This document shows, one piece after another, positions 44,495 through 53,237 of a DNA stretch of 64,000 nt; the first letter of the stretch is position 1; every line of letters starts with the position of its first letter. Position numbers and translations under genes: made by a program. A model generated the notes under the pieces. That model saw only the letters and a program-made list of their open reading frames with translations, had not been told where the DNA came from and did no database searches. Location of the stretch: assembly GCA_900555665.1 (NCBI GenBank), contig USLX01000001.1, positions 4,130 through 68,129 on the forward strand. Reading direction: 5' to 3'. This DNA comes from an uncultured Eubacteriales bacterium (lineage in GTDB: Bacteria; Bacillota; Clostridia; Oscillospirales; Oscillospiraceae).

Positions 44495-44523
44495 TGGATT
44501 TTGCCTCCCGTTTCTGCTATGAT
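44495..44523 (+). promoter_or_regulatory. Promoter of degV
   Basis: TGGATT (44495-44500), 17-nt spacer, TATGAT (44518-44523) with extended TGC, 43 nt before the start codon. Confidence 0.7.
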
Positions 44524-44565
44524 GAAAGACAAAGTAATCCATGATCACGTTCAGGAGGCAACCCC

Positions 44566-45441
44566 ATGACAAAAACTTTTCAGATCATTACCGACTCTTC
44601 CTGCGACCTGCCGCAGAGCCTCGCCGACGAGCTGGATCTGCGCGTCCTGCCGCTGCACGTCACCATCGACGGCCAGACCTACCGCAACTACCTCGACGGC
44701 CGTGAAATCGCCTTCAAGGCCTTCTTCGACAAGCTCCGCGCGGGCTCCCAGGGGACAACCAGCGCCGTCAATCCCGACGAATTTACCGTCGAGATGGAGC
44801 AGGCCCTCGCCGAAGGCTACGATGTGCTCTATGTCGGCTTTTCCTCGGGCCTGAGCACGACCTATCAGTCCGGCTGCATCGCCGCCGAAGAGCTCCGCGC
44901 CAAATATCCCGCGCGCAAGATCCTGACGATCGATTCCCTCGGCGCCTCCCTCGGTGAGGGCCTCTATGTCTATCTCGCCGCGAAGAAGCAGCAATCCGGC
45001 GCCTCGCTGGAGGAAACCTACGACTACCTCCTGCAGGTCCGCCCGCACCTGTGCCATTGGTTCACGGTCAACGACCTCATGCACCTCAAGCGCGGCGGCC
45101 GTGTCTCGGCCACGGCGGCGCTCTTCGGCACCATGCTCCAGATCAAGCCCGTCATGCACATGGATGACGCGGGCCACCTCATCCCCGTCAGCAAGGCGCG
45201 CGGGCGCAAGGCCTCGCTGCAGGCCCTCGTGCAGCAGATGGTCGAAACCGCGACGGACCCGGAGCAGCAGACCGTCTTCATCTGCCACGGCGACTGCATC
45301 GACGACGCAGAATATACCGCCGCCCTCATCCGGGAAAAGACCGGCGCGAAGACCATTATCATCAACTACGTCGGCCCCGTCATCGGCGCGCATACCGGCC
45401 CCGGCGTCGTGTCCATCTTCTTCCTCGGCACGCACCGCTGA
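44566..45441 (+). CDS. DegV family fatty-acid-binding protein
   Basis: A 291-aa DegV protein. The start FQIITDSSCDLPQSLADE, the segment VGFSSGLSTTYQSG, LTIDSLGASLGEG and the closing IGAHTGPGVVSIFFLG are typical. DegV proteins (FakB-like) bind fatty acids and in some species present them to FakA kinase; no fakA is in the window. CAGGAGG lies 8 nt before the ATG. It is a single-gene unit. Confidence 0.93.
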   Translation: MTKTFQIITDSSCDLPQSLADELDLRVLPLHVTIDGQTYRNYLDGREIAFKAFFDKLRAGSQGTTSAVNPDEFTVEMEQALAEGYDVLYVGFSSGLSTTYQSGCIAAEELRAKYPARKILTIDSLGASLGEGLYVYLAAKKQQSGASLEETYDYLLQVRPHLCHWFTVNDLMHLKRGGRVSATAALFGTMLQIKPVMHMDDAGHLIPVSKARGRKASLQALVQQMVETATDPEQQTVFICHGDCIDDAEYTAALIREKTGAKTIIINYVGPVIGAHTGPGVVSIFFLGTHR

Positions 45442-45537
45442 GCAGCCCTCCGGGAAGTGCGGAGCTGGAATCGCGCCCCTTCGGCAAGAGAAGCGCCGCC
45501 AATCCGGAAGACAAGCGGAACCCCCTGATTTTCCACG

Positions 45538-45575
45538 CAAAAACCCGCCCGAGCGCATCGCGCTCAGGCGGGTTT
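45538..45575. terminator. Convergent terminator between degV and nadE
   Basis: Stem AAACCCGCCCGAGCGC / GCGCTCAGGCGGGTTT (one mismatch) with a 3-nt loop. T-runs on both sides; on the minus strand TTTTTG follows, about 10 nt after the nadE stop, so it chiefly ends nadE. Confidence 0.88.
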
Positions 45576-45584
45576 GCAGCATTT

Positions 45585-46313
45585 TCATCCCGGATAGACG
45601 GCCGCGCCGGTGCGCTTGTGCTCCGAGCGCTTGTGGAACCGCTCGATGATCGCGAGATCCGCCTCCTCGCCCTCGCCGGTCATAAGGAAGCGGTCGATCG
45701 CCGCATACGTCACGCCCATCTCGCTCTCGTCGGTCTGCCCCTCGAAGAGTCCGGCCGACGGTGCCTTGTCGATGATGCTCTGCGGCGCGTTCAAAAAGCG
45801 CAAAAACTCATAGATTTCCGTCACCGTCAGATCGGCAATCGGGTTGAGATCGTATGCCCCGTCACCCCACTTGGTGAAATAGCCCATGTAGGCCTCCGAC
45901 CGGTTGCCCGTCCCGGCGACCAGCCGGCCCTCCGCCGCCGCCACGGCATAAACCGTCGCCATGCGCAGCCGGGGATTGATGTTGGTGAGCGCCTGCTGGT
46001 TCAGCTCCGTCACCTGAGAGAGCGCCTTCACCAGCGTCTGCTTCGTCTCCGTGATGTCGACGGTGCGGTTTTCAATGCCAAACTGCTTCGCCACTTCGCC
46101 GCCGTCATCCATGTCGATGCCAAAATTTCGCTTTGATTCACACGGCATCATGATCCCCACCGTGTTCTCGCACGCCTTCTTGCAAAGGATGCCGACCAGG
46201 GCGGAATCCTTGCCGCCCGAGTTCCCGAACACGATGCCCTTCGCCCCGGCCTTTTTCAGCACGTCCCGAATAAACGCCACCCGGCGTTCCAGCTCCACAG
46301 CATAATCACGCAT
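45585..46313 (-). CDS. nadE: NAD(+) synthase (ammonia-dependent)
   Basis: A 242-aa ATP-pyrophosphatase-fold enzyme that amidates deamido-NAD. The PP-loop GNSGGKDSALV is at 31-40, with NINPRLRMATVYAVA, GTGNRSEAYMGYFTKWGDGAYDLNPIADL and LFEGQTDESEMG as further family segments. No glutaminase domain is attached, so ammonia is the likely donor. AAGGAGG precedes the ATG. Confidence 0.95.
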   Translation of the reverse strand: MRDYAVELERRVAFIRDVLKKAGAKGIVFGNSGGKDSALVGILCKKACENTVGIMMPCESKRNFGIDMDDGGEVAKQFGIENRTVDITETKQTLVKALSQVTELNQQALTNINPRLRMATVYAVAAAEGRLVAGTGNRSEAYMGYFTKWGDGAYDLNPIADLTVTEIYEFLRFLNAPQSIIDKAPSAGLFEGQTDESEMGVTYAAIDRFLMTGEGEEADLAIIERFHKRSEHKRTGAAVYPG

Positions 46314-46386
46314 AACGCTCTGCCTCCTTGGTTTTTCTCTATCTTACGCCACCGCCGCGGCGCTGTCAATTTCTTTTCCGACGAAT

Positions 46387-46415
46387 TTGACAGTAATTTC
46401 CGCCTGTGTTATGAT
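46387..46415 (+). promoter_or_regulatory. Promoter of yhhN-type gene
   Basis: Perfect TTGACA (46387-46392), 17-nt spacer, TATGAT (46410-46415), 30 nt before the start codon. Confidence 0.88.
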
Positions 46416-46444
46416 AAATCTGAAAAAAGGGAAGGAGACTGCCT

Positions 46445-47125
46445 ATGTTCCTGATTCTGCTCATCGCCGCCGGCGCAATTTTAGAGACGCTTTTCATCAT
46501 GCAGTCCTATCGCCGTCGCAACGTGGCCGGCATCCTCCTGAAAACCACGGCCTCGCTATTGTTCGTCCTGCTCGGATTGTACTGCATGCGCCTGCGCGGG
46601 CAGAGCACCTACGCGCTCTACGTCGTGATCGGCCTCGCGCTTGGCATGCTGGGCGATTTTCTGATTGCCCTGCGCTATCTCAATCCCAAAACGCACGACC
46701 TCTGCTTCATCTCCGGCACGCTTGCCTTTTTTGCCGGCCATGTGCTCTACATTCTCGCCGTGCTGACGGCCGCGCCCCGTGCCTGGACCTATGCCATCCC
46801 CCTCACGCTCGTCGCGCTCGGCGTCGCGGGCTTCTATTCCCACGCAATGCAGGTCCGCGCCGGGAAGATCATGCCCCTCGGCGTGGTCTATATCGGCTGC
46901 GTCATCTTCGTCGCCGCCACCTCCCTGACCGGCGCCCTGCTCACGAGCGACCGCGCGCTTTTCATGTTCTTCCTCGGCGGCCTCTGCTTCAGCCTCAGTG
47001 ACAATATGCTCGTCGTGCTCTCCTTCGGCAAAAACGACAGTCCCTACCGAAACGCCGTCCTCCACGTCCTCTACTATATGGCCCAGATTTTCATCGCCCT
47101 CAGCATCCTTTTCTACGCACCATAG
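46445..47125 (+). CDS. YhhN family membrane protein (lysoplasmalogenase-like)
   Basis: A 226-aa membrane protein with seven to eight helices. Family segments are LALGMLGDFLIAL in the third helix region, FFAGHVLYILAV, and FLGGLCFSLSDNMLVVL with the conserved Asp residues. YhhN/TMEM86 proteins include lysoplasmalogenases; gut anaerobes often contain plasmalogens, which makes that role plausible but unproven. AAGGAGACTGCC precedes the ATG. Confidence 0.87.
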   Translation: MFLILLIAAGAILETLFIMQSYRRRNVAGILLKTTASLLFVLLGLYCMRLRGQSTYALYVVIGLALGMLGDFLIALRYLNPKTHDLCFISGTLAFFAGHVLYILAVLTAAPRAWTYAIPLTLVALGVAGFYSHAMQVRAGKIMPLGVVYIGCVIFVAATSLTGALLTSDRALFMFFLGGLCFSLSDNMLVVLSFGKNDSPYRNAVLHVLYYMAQIFIALSILFYAP

Positions 47126-47129
47126 CTGC

Positions 47130-47400
47130 AAATGTCCAAAGGCTCCCCTTGATTGCATCAAGGGGAGCTGTCATGGCGCAGCCATGACTGAGAGGATTAA
47201 GGCCCTCGATTTTCCGCTGCACTTCGCTTGCGCTTGCAGGGGAAGACAACTTTGTGTAGCTGTTCGCGATCAAGGGACGTTACAGATGCGGCATGCCCTT
47301 TGCGGGTACGGTCTGCCCATCCCCGCCGCAGCGGAAAACCCTTGTAATCTCAACGAATTCTACTCCCGGTAGAGCCACTCTCTACCGCAAAGTTCCCCGG
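47130..47400. repeat. Modular intergenic repeats between yhhN and SGNH genes
   Basis: Begins AAGGCTCCCCTTGATTGC..AAGGGGAGCTGTC with a CATGGC.GCCATG stem and ACTGAGAGGATTAAGGCCCTC, modules related to those at 1-180 and 58500-58580. The first hairpin could terminate the yhhN gene. The remainder to 47509 holds no gene; a possible -10 TACACT lies at 47462-47467. Confidence 0.68.
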
Positions 47401-47509
47401 CCTTTCCGGACAGGAGAGGCCGGATCTCACTTTTTCGGGAGACTTTTTCGCCGCCCTGCCGTACACTGGAGGCAAACAGAACCACTTCTTGCGCAAGGGG
47501 GAGCTTATC

Positions 47510-48172
47510 ATGAAAAAACTCATCGTTTTCGGCGATTCCATCCTGAAGGGCGTCACCTTCAACGGCACAGGCTATCATCTCTGCCCCGACCATGACCTGC
47601 CGCAGCTGTCCGCGCGCGGCATTGAAATCGAAAACCATACCAAAATGGGCGCCACCATTTCCGACGGCCTGCGTGCCATGGACAAGAGCCTCCACGCCTG
47701 TGACAGCCAGACAACCGTCCTGCTCGGCTACGGCGGCAACGACTGCGATTACGACTGGCAGGCCATCTCCGAGGCCCCCGAGGCCGAGCACCAGCCCCAT
47801 ACCACGCCGGACAATTTCGTCGAGGGCCTTCGCCGCGCCATCCGCAAGGCGCAGGACGCCGGGGCCATGGTCGCCGTGGCCTCGCTGGTCCCGCTGGATG
47901 CCGAGCGTTATCTGCGCTTCATCAGCAAAAACCGCGACGGAAAAAATATTCTCTCCTGGCTCGGCGACGCGGCGCACCTCTACCGCTGGCAGGAGTATTA
48001 TAATGCCCTCACCGTCCAGCTGGCCCGCGCCTTCGGCTGCCGCGTGGTCGACCTGCGGACAGCCTTCCTGCAGAGCCGCAATTTCCCCGACCTGCTCTGC
48101 CCCGACGGCATCCACCCGACCGACACCGGCTATCTCCTCGCCCATAAGACCCTCTCCGCCGCCATGTATTAA
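47510..48172 (+). CDS. SGNH/GDSL hydrolase family protein
   Basis: A 220-aa cytoplasmic protein with the SGNH blocks: block I VFGDSILKG (Ser near residue 9), block III GYGGNDCDYDW, and block V LCPDGIHPTDTGY with the catalytic Asp and His. Such enzymes are esterases or acetyl-hydrolases; the substrate is unknown. The ATG at 47510 has AAGGGGGAG upstream. Single-gene unit with its own terminator. Confidence 0.9.
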   Translation: MKKLIVFGDSILKGVTFNGTGYHLCPDHDLPQLSARGIEIENHTKMGATISDGLRAMDKSLHACDSQTTVLLGYGGNDCDYDWQAISEAPEAEHQPHTTPDNFVEGLRRAIRKAQDAGAMVAVASLVPLDAERYLRFISKNRDGKNILSWLGDAAHLYRWQEYYNALTVQLARAFGCRVVDLRTAFLQSRNFPDLLCPDGIHPTDTGYLLAHKTLSAAMY

Positions 48173-48182
48173 GCAAAAGGAC

Positions 48183-48216
48183 AAAACCCGGAGCTCCATA
48201 AGGAGCTCCGGGTTTT
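48183..48216 (+). terminator. Terminator of SGNH hydrolase gene
   Basis: 15-bp perfect stem AAAACCCGGAGCTCC / GGAGCTCCGGGTTTT with ATAA loop followed by CGTTTTTG. Confidence 0.93.
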
Positions 48217-48229
48217 CGTTTTTGAAAGG

Positions 48230-48405
48230 ACTCAGAAAGCCTCCCCCGGAGGGGGAGGGGCCCCGGTGCACCCACTGGGGCGGAGAGGGCCGGGGCGCAC
48301 TCAAATCTTCCCGAGCCCCCAAGGCCCCCTCTAAAAGAGGGGGCTGTCAGCCAACGGCTGACTGGGGGAGAATCCCCGCTGTACCCGCCGCGCTGGAAGC
48401 CTGCG
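48230..48405. repeat. Modular intergenic repeats downstream of ComEC-like gene
   Basis: Contains GCCTCCCCCGGAGGGGGAGG with GCACCCACTGGGGCGGAGAG (same module near 63800-63850) and AAGGCCCCCTCTAAAAGAGG with GGCTGTCAGC. No gene is seen. Confidence 0.72.
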
Positions 48406-48410
48406 GGTGA

Positions 48411-49484
48411 TTACTCCACGCAGCTGTGCGCGCGGTATCCGGCGCGCATCGCGTCCCATACAGAGTCAAACTGCACCGCATTCTTCTCCGCCGGGCAGCT
48501 GCGGCAGGAAGAGACATGGAAGATCTGCGAATGGATGTTGCCGACATAGACCTCCGCCGGTGCGTCGATTGTCGGATTGATCTGCCCCTGCGTCGCCGTG
48601 CGTTCCGTGTCAAAGTGAACCACCGTCCCGTCGCTCGCCGCGTGCACCACGCCCTGCAGATCCGTCCGGAAGAGCGTCACCTCCGCGTCCAGCAGCCGGC
48701 TGAGCGCCGCGTCCGTCGGATGACCGTAGGAATTGCCGGTTCCCACGGAAATTACGCCGTATTCCGGCATCACTTCGCGCAGAAATACATACCCGGTCGA
48801 TCCCGCGCTTCCGTGGTGCCCCACCTTGAGCACCGTCGCGTCCAGCCGCGCCCCGGCTTCCACCAGTTCGTCCTCCGCCGTGATGCCCATGTCACCGGTG
48901 AAAAGAAAGCTTGTCTCGCCATAGTCGATGCGCAGCACGATGGAGTTTTCGTTGTTGTTCCCATAGTCGCGCAGCGGCCCGAGCACCGTCACCTCCGCGT
49001 CCCCGAGCGAAACCGTGTCGCCGGGGGAGGGGACTTCGATTTCCCGTCCCTGCGCCCCGGCGTATTTCACAAAGTTGGAAAAGGCCTTTGTGGAATATTC
49101 CGTCGTACTCGACCAGATGTGCTCCGCCGGGAATTTTGCCAGCACGCCCGCCAGCCCGCCGACGTGATCCTCGTCGCAGTGCGTGTTTACCACATACGCA
49201 AGTGACGTCACGCCGGATTCCTCCAGACTGGCCACAACATAGCTCGCATCGTCCACATTTCCGCCGTCAATCAGCATGGCCTCGCCGTCGCAGACAATCA
49301 AACTCGCGTCCGCCTGCCCCACGTCCAGAAACCAGACGTCCAGCTCGCCCTCCGGCACGGCCCTGGCCGCGTCCGGCTGCGCTGTGCCGGATAACGTTTG
49401 CCAGAGCAGTACCGCCGCCGCCAGCGCGGCGGCCAGCAAAACCAGGCCCGGCGAGGCCTTCGGTTTACCGCGCCGCTTCGCCAT
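48411..49484 (-). CDS. ComEC-like MBL hydrolase with C-terminal cysteine domain
   Basis: A 357-aa exported or membrane-anchored protein: one hydrophobic helix (about 13-30), then a ComEC/Rec2-type beta-lactamase-fold domain (VWFLDVGQADASLI, THCDEDHVGG, FTGDMG, KVGHHGSAGST), and a 45-residue C-terminal domain, VGNIHSQIFHVSSCRSCP..., of the small Cys/His kind found at the ends of secreted nucleases and resembling the Ada metal-binding fold. An extracellular nuclease or phosphodiesterase role is likely but unproven. GGAGGAAG precedes the ATG, which overlaps the MATE gene by 20 nt. Confidence 0.87.
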   Translation of the reverse strand: MAKRRGKPKASPGLVLLAAALAAAVLLWQTLSGTAQPDAARAVPEGELDVWFLDVGQADASLIVCDGEAMLIDGGNVDDASYVVASLEESGVTSLAYVVNTHCDEDHVGGLAGVLAKFPAEHIWSSTTEYSTKAFSNFVKYAGAQGREIEVPSPGDTVSLGDAEVTVLGPLRDYGNNNENSIVLRIDYGETSFLFTGDMGITAEDELVEAGARLDATVLKVGHHGSAGSTGYVFLREVMPEYGVISVGTGNSYGHPTDAALSRLLDAEVTLFRTDLQGVVHAASDGTVVHFDTERTATQGQINPTIDAPAEVYVGNIHSQIFHVSSCRSCPAEKNAVQFDSVWDAMRAGYRAHSCVE

Positions 49485-50856
49485 CTGCTTCCTCCATCGA
49501 CCGTTTCACCCGGCCGTAGACCAGATAGGAGATCATTGCCGTCAATGCGTCCGCAATCAGCTGTGCCCAGACAATGCCTGTCATCCCGAAAAAGTGGTCA
49601 AGCAGGAACAAGATCGGGATATTCATCCCCAGCTGCCGCAGAATCGACAGCCCCAGCGACACGCGCCCTTTTCCAAGCGCCTGCATGTAGTGCACCATCT
49701 GGAAGCTCAAAAACATCACCGCCGGCGCGAAACACCGTGCCCGCAGATACTGCGTCCCCAGCGCCACGGTCTGCGCATCCCGGATAAACAGCTGCATGAT
49801 CTGCGGCGCAAATGCCCAGTAAAGCCCGATGCAGACCGCCGCCACGGCCAGTCCGCAGCGCCGCGCTGTCCGGAAAAAGGCGTACATCCGTTCCCGGTTC
49901 CCCGCCGCGTAGTTGTAGGCCACCAGCGGCATCATCGCCAGACAGATGCCGATGCAGGTGTTCAGCGGCAGCCGCTCGATTTTCAGAATAATCCCCATCG
50001 CAGCCAGCTCGATGTCGCCGTGGCGCGAGGCCAGCTTGTTGATGACAATGTTCGAAAGGTCGTAGAGCAGCAGATTGACCGCCGCCGGCACCCCCACGGA
50101 GAAAATTGCCCGCATCGACGTCCGCTCCACGCGCTCAATCCGCCGGGGCAGCGCCAAAACCGTTGCCGACCGCACCTTCTGATAGACCACCACATAATAG
50201 AAAAACGAAATCACGTTCGACAGCAGCGTCGCAAGTCCCGCGCCGAGCACCTCGTTTCCGCGCGGCAGCAGCAGGAACATAAACAGCGGGTCGAGCGCCA
50301 CGTTCAAAATACCGCCCAGACTCACGCCGATCCCGGCCTCCCGGGAATAGCCGGTGTTGCGCAGCATCGAGCTCATCACATTGTTCAGCATCGTCGGAAC
50401 CGCCCCGATGATCACCACCGGGATGAGATACTGCCGCGCATAGCCGATCGTGTTTTCGCTCGCGCCGAGCAGACGCAGCAGCGGATCCATAAAGCTCAGG
50501 CAGAGCAGAGAAAATACCAGCGCTGTCCCCGCCGTCATCACCAGGCTGACCGACGCCACGCGCCGTGCTTCCTCCTCCTGCCGCCGCCCGAGCAGCTGCA
50601 CCACAAGATTGCCGCCGCCCACGCCGAACAGGTTGGAAAGCCCCGTGATCATCAAAAAAACCGTCGCCACCAGCGACGAGGCCGCAACCATATACGGGTT
50701 GTCCGTCAACCCGATGTACCAGGTGTCCGCCAGATTATAAACCAGCACAATCAGCTGACTGATGATCGTCGGCACCGCCATCACCGTCAGCGCCCGCAAT
50801 ACCGGCACGGACGAAAACAGTTCCTCCTTGCTCGCCTTCTTCCGCAAGCCCCTCAT
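49465..50856 (-). CDS. MATE family efflux transporter
   Basis: A 463-aa membrane protein with twelve helices in two homologous halves (ALTVMAVPTIISQLIVLVYN at the start, SVGVPAAVNLLLYDLSNIV at the second half). MATE proteins export cationic drugs or metabolites using sodium or protons. The ATG at 50856 is chosen from homology; its ribosome site is poor (GGGAG directly before it). A TATAAT on the minus strand at 50881-50886 leaves only about a 20-nt leader and excludes the longer open frame. Confidence 0.9.
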   Translation of the reverse strand: MRGLRKKASKEELFSSVPVLRALTVMAVPTIISQLIVLVYNLADTWYIGLTDNPYMVAASSLVATVFLMITGLSNLFGVGGGNLVVQLLGRRQEEEARRVASVSLVMTAGTALVFSLLCLSFMDPLLRLLGASENTIGYARQYLIPVVIIGAVPTMLNNVMSSMLRNTGYSREAGIGVSLGGILNVALDPLFMFLLLPRGNEVLGAGLATLLSNVISFFYYVVVYQKVRSATVLALPRRIERVERTSMRAIFSVGVPAAVNLLLYDLSNIVINKLASRHGDIELAAMGIILKIERLPLNTCIGICLAMMPLVAYNYAAGNRERMYAFFRTARRCGLAVAAVCIGLYWAFAPQIMQLFIRDAQTVALGTQYLRARCFAPAVMFLSFQMVHYMQALGKGRVSLGLSILRQLGMNIPILFLLDHFFGMTGIVWAQLIADALTAMISYLVYGRVKRSMEEADGEAAR

Positions 50857-51079
50857 CTCCCATTCAGCAATTTTCGCCTTATTATACAACACCCCGTCCC
50901 AAAAAGAAACCCCGTGCCCTCCCTCTCTCCCTGTCCGCCGCCGAGAACCGGCAGCGCCTGCCCGCCGGGAGCCCCATAAAAATCTCCGCCGGAGCACGTT
51001 ATGATGGAGACAATAATAATACCCCTCCGGGCTGTAGGCTTCCAGGAGGCAGAAGTCCCGTCGCAGCCCGGGACGCCCG

Positions 51080-51111
51080 AAAAAGCCCCCTCTCCCGAGG
51101 GGGCTTTTTTT
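51080..51111. terminator. Terminator after larC (bidirectional)
   Basis: Stem GCCCCCTC / GAGGGGGC with TCCC loop, A-run on one side and seven T on the other, so it can act on either strand. For minus-strand transcription it ends the lar operon after copy C of the dispersed element. The stretch 50887-51079 shows no gene. Confidence 0.87.
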
Positions 51112-51147
51112 GATATCCGGAGGCGCCAAAGGCCGCGCCGCTCCACT

Positions 51148-51311
51148 TAAGGTGTATCCGAAAACTCCCAAAGCGCCCGGACAGCGGGCCTTTTTGCGCT
51201 GTGCGGCGTCACTTTTCCTTGAAATACGTCAGTATTCCTGCGGAAAAAGTGTCTTGCACAGCACGAAAATTCCTCGCTGCCGGTCACATTTTCAGTTTTC
51301 AGATACACCTT
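51148..51311 (+). repeat. Full copy (C) of the MITE-like dispersed element
   Basis: About 163 bp, from AAGGTGTATCCGAAAACT to AGTTTTCAGATACACCTT (terminal inverted repeats of 18 bp with one mismatch). Internal GCTGTGC (about 51199) pairs with GCACAGC (about 51258), and CCTTGAAATACGTCAGTATT plus CCTCGCTGCCGGTCACAT match copies A and B. The right end forms the last codons and TGA stop of larC. Confidence 0.88.
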
Positions 51312-52485
51312 GGAAAAGCGCCTCCCGCGCCTCTCGCAGCGAGCAGCCCTTCTCCCGCGCAATCCGCGCCAGATCCTCAAATTCCGCCTTCTCCCGCGAA
51401 ACGCCGAAGCCCGCCGCGCCTTTCACGCGCACAGCGCCGAACGCAGTTTCCACGCGCCGCTCCGTCCGCTCCAGCGTCCACCGGTCACAGACCTTTGCCC
51501 GCACACCCAGCGTCGTCGTGTGCCGGAACAGCGCCCGCAGCACCGTCTCCCGCACCGTCTCCCGGCACATGCAGGTCAAAAGTACGCCCGGCCGGTTTTT
51601 CTTCATCCCGATGGCCGTCGTGTATACGTCGACGGCCCCGGCCTCAAACAGCCGCTCCATTGCAAAGCCGATCTCCTCCGCCGTCATGTCGTCGAGATTG
51701 CAGCAGAGTTCTACAATCGCTTCCGTCCGGGCCTCCGTCCGCCCCAACATCGCGCGGATGCAGTTTGCCGCCTCAAATTCCTTCGTGCCCATGCCGTAGC
51801 CAATCCGTTCCACACAGATCTGCGGCATCGGCCCGAAACGCTTCACGAAATGCCGCAGCAGCGCCGCGCCCGTCGGCGTGCAGAGCTCCCCACGGATCTC
51901 GCCGCCGTAGCAGGGGATTCCCTCGAGCAGCAGTGCCGTCGCCGGGGCCGGCACCGGCAGCAGCCCATGCGCACAGCGCACCTGGCCGGATCCCACATGG
52001 ACCGCCGACGCGCAGACCTCGTCCGGCGCGATCTTCTCCATCAGCCAGCAGACGCCCACCACGTCGGCCAGCGCATCCAGCGTGCCGACCTCATGGAAAT
52101 GGATCTGGTCGACGGCCGTGCCATGGACGCGGGCTTCCGCCTGCGCGATCGCGTCATAGACCGCCAGCGCATTCGCCCGTACCGTCTCCGGGACGTCCAG
52201 CGCCCCGAGCTGCTGCCGGATCTCCGCCAGCCCCGTGTGGTGGTGATGGTGGGCGTGGTGCTCTGCTTCGCCCTCCTCCTCGCCATGGACAAAAACATGC
52301 ACATGCGTCCCGCGGATCCCGCAGCGCACCGCCGGCTCCGCCGTAATTTGGATTCCCGGCAGCCCCAGCGCGTTCATCCCGCGCAAAAATGCCTCCCGAT
52401 CCTCCTCCGGCAGCAGCTCCAGCAGTGCTGCCATCAGCATATCGCCCGCCGCGCCCATTGCGCAGTCCAGATAAAGCGTTCTCAT
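51292..52485 (-). CDS. larC: Nickel pincer cofactor biosynthesis protein LarC
   Basis: A 397-aa LarC, the nickel-inserting cyclometallase that finishes the nickel-pincer nucleotide cofactor of lactate racemase. It begins MRTLYLDCAMGAAGDMLMAALL, has a His-rich stretch at 76-83 (HHAHHHHH), IHFHEVGTLDALADVVG, and a C-terminal domain with LCCNLDDMTAEEIGFAMERL. In Lactiplantibacillus the gene is split by a programmed frameshift; here it is one continuous frame. The last residues (GVSEN) and stop are encoded by the inserted element C. It overlaps larB as ATGA. Confidence 0.95.
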   Translation of the reverse strand: MRTLYLDCAMGAAGDMLMAALLELLPEEDREAFLRGMNALGLPGIQITAEPAVRCGIRGTHVHVFVHGEEEGEAEHHAHHHHHTGLAEIRQQLGALDVPETVRANALAVYDAIAQAEARVHGTAVDQIHFHEVGTLDALADVVGVCWLMEKIAPDEVCASAVHVGSGQVRCAHGLLPVPAPATALLLEGIPCYGGEIRGELCTPTGAALLRHFVKRFGPMPQICVERIGYGMGTKEFEAANCIRAMLGRTEARTEAIVELCCNLDDMTAEEIGFAMERLFEAGAVDVYTTAIGMKKNRPGVLLTCMCRETVRETVLRALFRHTTTLGVRAKVCDRWTLERTERRVETAFGAVRVKGAAGFGVSREKAEFEDLARIAREKGCSLREAREALFQGVSEN

Positions 52486-53237
52486 CTGTTTCCTCCCAAA
52501 TGGTTGATCCGGTTGGCCAGGAAGCCCGCGCCAAACCCGTTGTCGATGTTCACCACGCTCACGCCGCTTGCGCAGGAGTTGAGCATTGCCAGCAGCGCTG
52601 TCACACCGCCGAAGCTCGCCCCATATCCCACGCTCGTCGGCACCGCGATTACCGGGCAGTCCACCAGCCCGCCGATCACGCTCGGCAGCGCCCCTTCCAT
52701 GCCCGCCACGGCCACAATCACCCGTGCAGCCATGAGCTGCTCCGTGTGCGATAGCAGCCGGTGCAGTCCCGCAACGCCCACGTCGTAGAGCCGCACCACG
52801 CGGCTGCCCAGAGCCTCCGCCGTCAGCGCGGCCTCCTCGGCCACCGGAATGTCCGATGTGCCGCCTGTCGCCACGACCACGGCCCCGTCTCCGTCCGGCT
52901 CCGGAATCCGGCCCACAAGGCCGATCCGCGCCTGCGCGTGATAGTCCAGCGCCACGCTTTGCCCAACCGTCTCCGCCGCCTCCGGCGAAAGGCGTGTGAT
53001 GAGTACCGGGCTCACGCCCCGCTCCGCCATCCGCGCCGCGATCCCGGCAATCTGCTTCGGCGTCTTGCCCGCGCCATAGATGACCTCCGCCGCGCCCTGG
53101 CGCAGCTTCCGGTGCAAATCGATCTTCGCGTAGCCCAGATCCTCAAACGGCGCCTGCTTCAGCTGCAGCTCCGCTTCCTCCAAACTGACCGTGCCCTGCC
53201 GGACGGCCTCCAGCAGATCCCGAATGCTTCCACTCAT
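52482..53237 (-). CDS. larB: Nickel pincer cofactor biosynthesis protein LarB
   Basis: A 251-aa LarB, which carboxylates and hydrolyses nicotinic acid adenine dinucleotide in the first step of the nickel-pincer cofactor pathway. The C-terminal PurE-like domain shows VATGGTSDIPVAEEAALTAE, YDVGVAGLHRLL, VAGMEGALPSVIGGLV and PTSVGYGASFGG. The ATG at 53237 has GGAGGTACGGG upstream and overlaps the larE stop; the stop overlaps larC. The three lar genes form one coupled unit. Confidence 0.96.
   Translation of the reverse strand: MSGSIRDLLEAVRQGTVSLEEAELQLKQAPFEDLGYAKIDLHRKLRQGAAEVIYGAGKTPKQIAGIAARMAERGVSPVLITRLSPEAAETVGQSVALDYHAQARIGLVGRIPEPDGDGAVVVATGGTSDIPVAEEAALTAEALGSRVVRLYDVGVAGLHRLLSHTEQLMAARVIVAVAGMEGALPSVIGGLVDCPVIAVPTSVGYGASFGGVTALLAMLNSCASGVSVVNIDNGFGAGFLANRINHLGGNR

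Noticed and set aside
49465..51171. A 568-codon version of the MATE gene
   Set aside because: The N-terminal extension crosses the promoter, a terminator hairpin and part of the intergenic region and has no MATE features.
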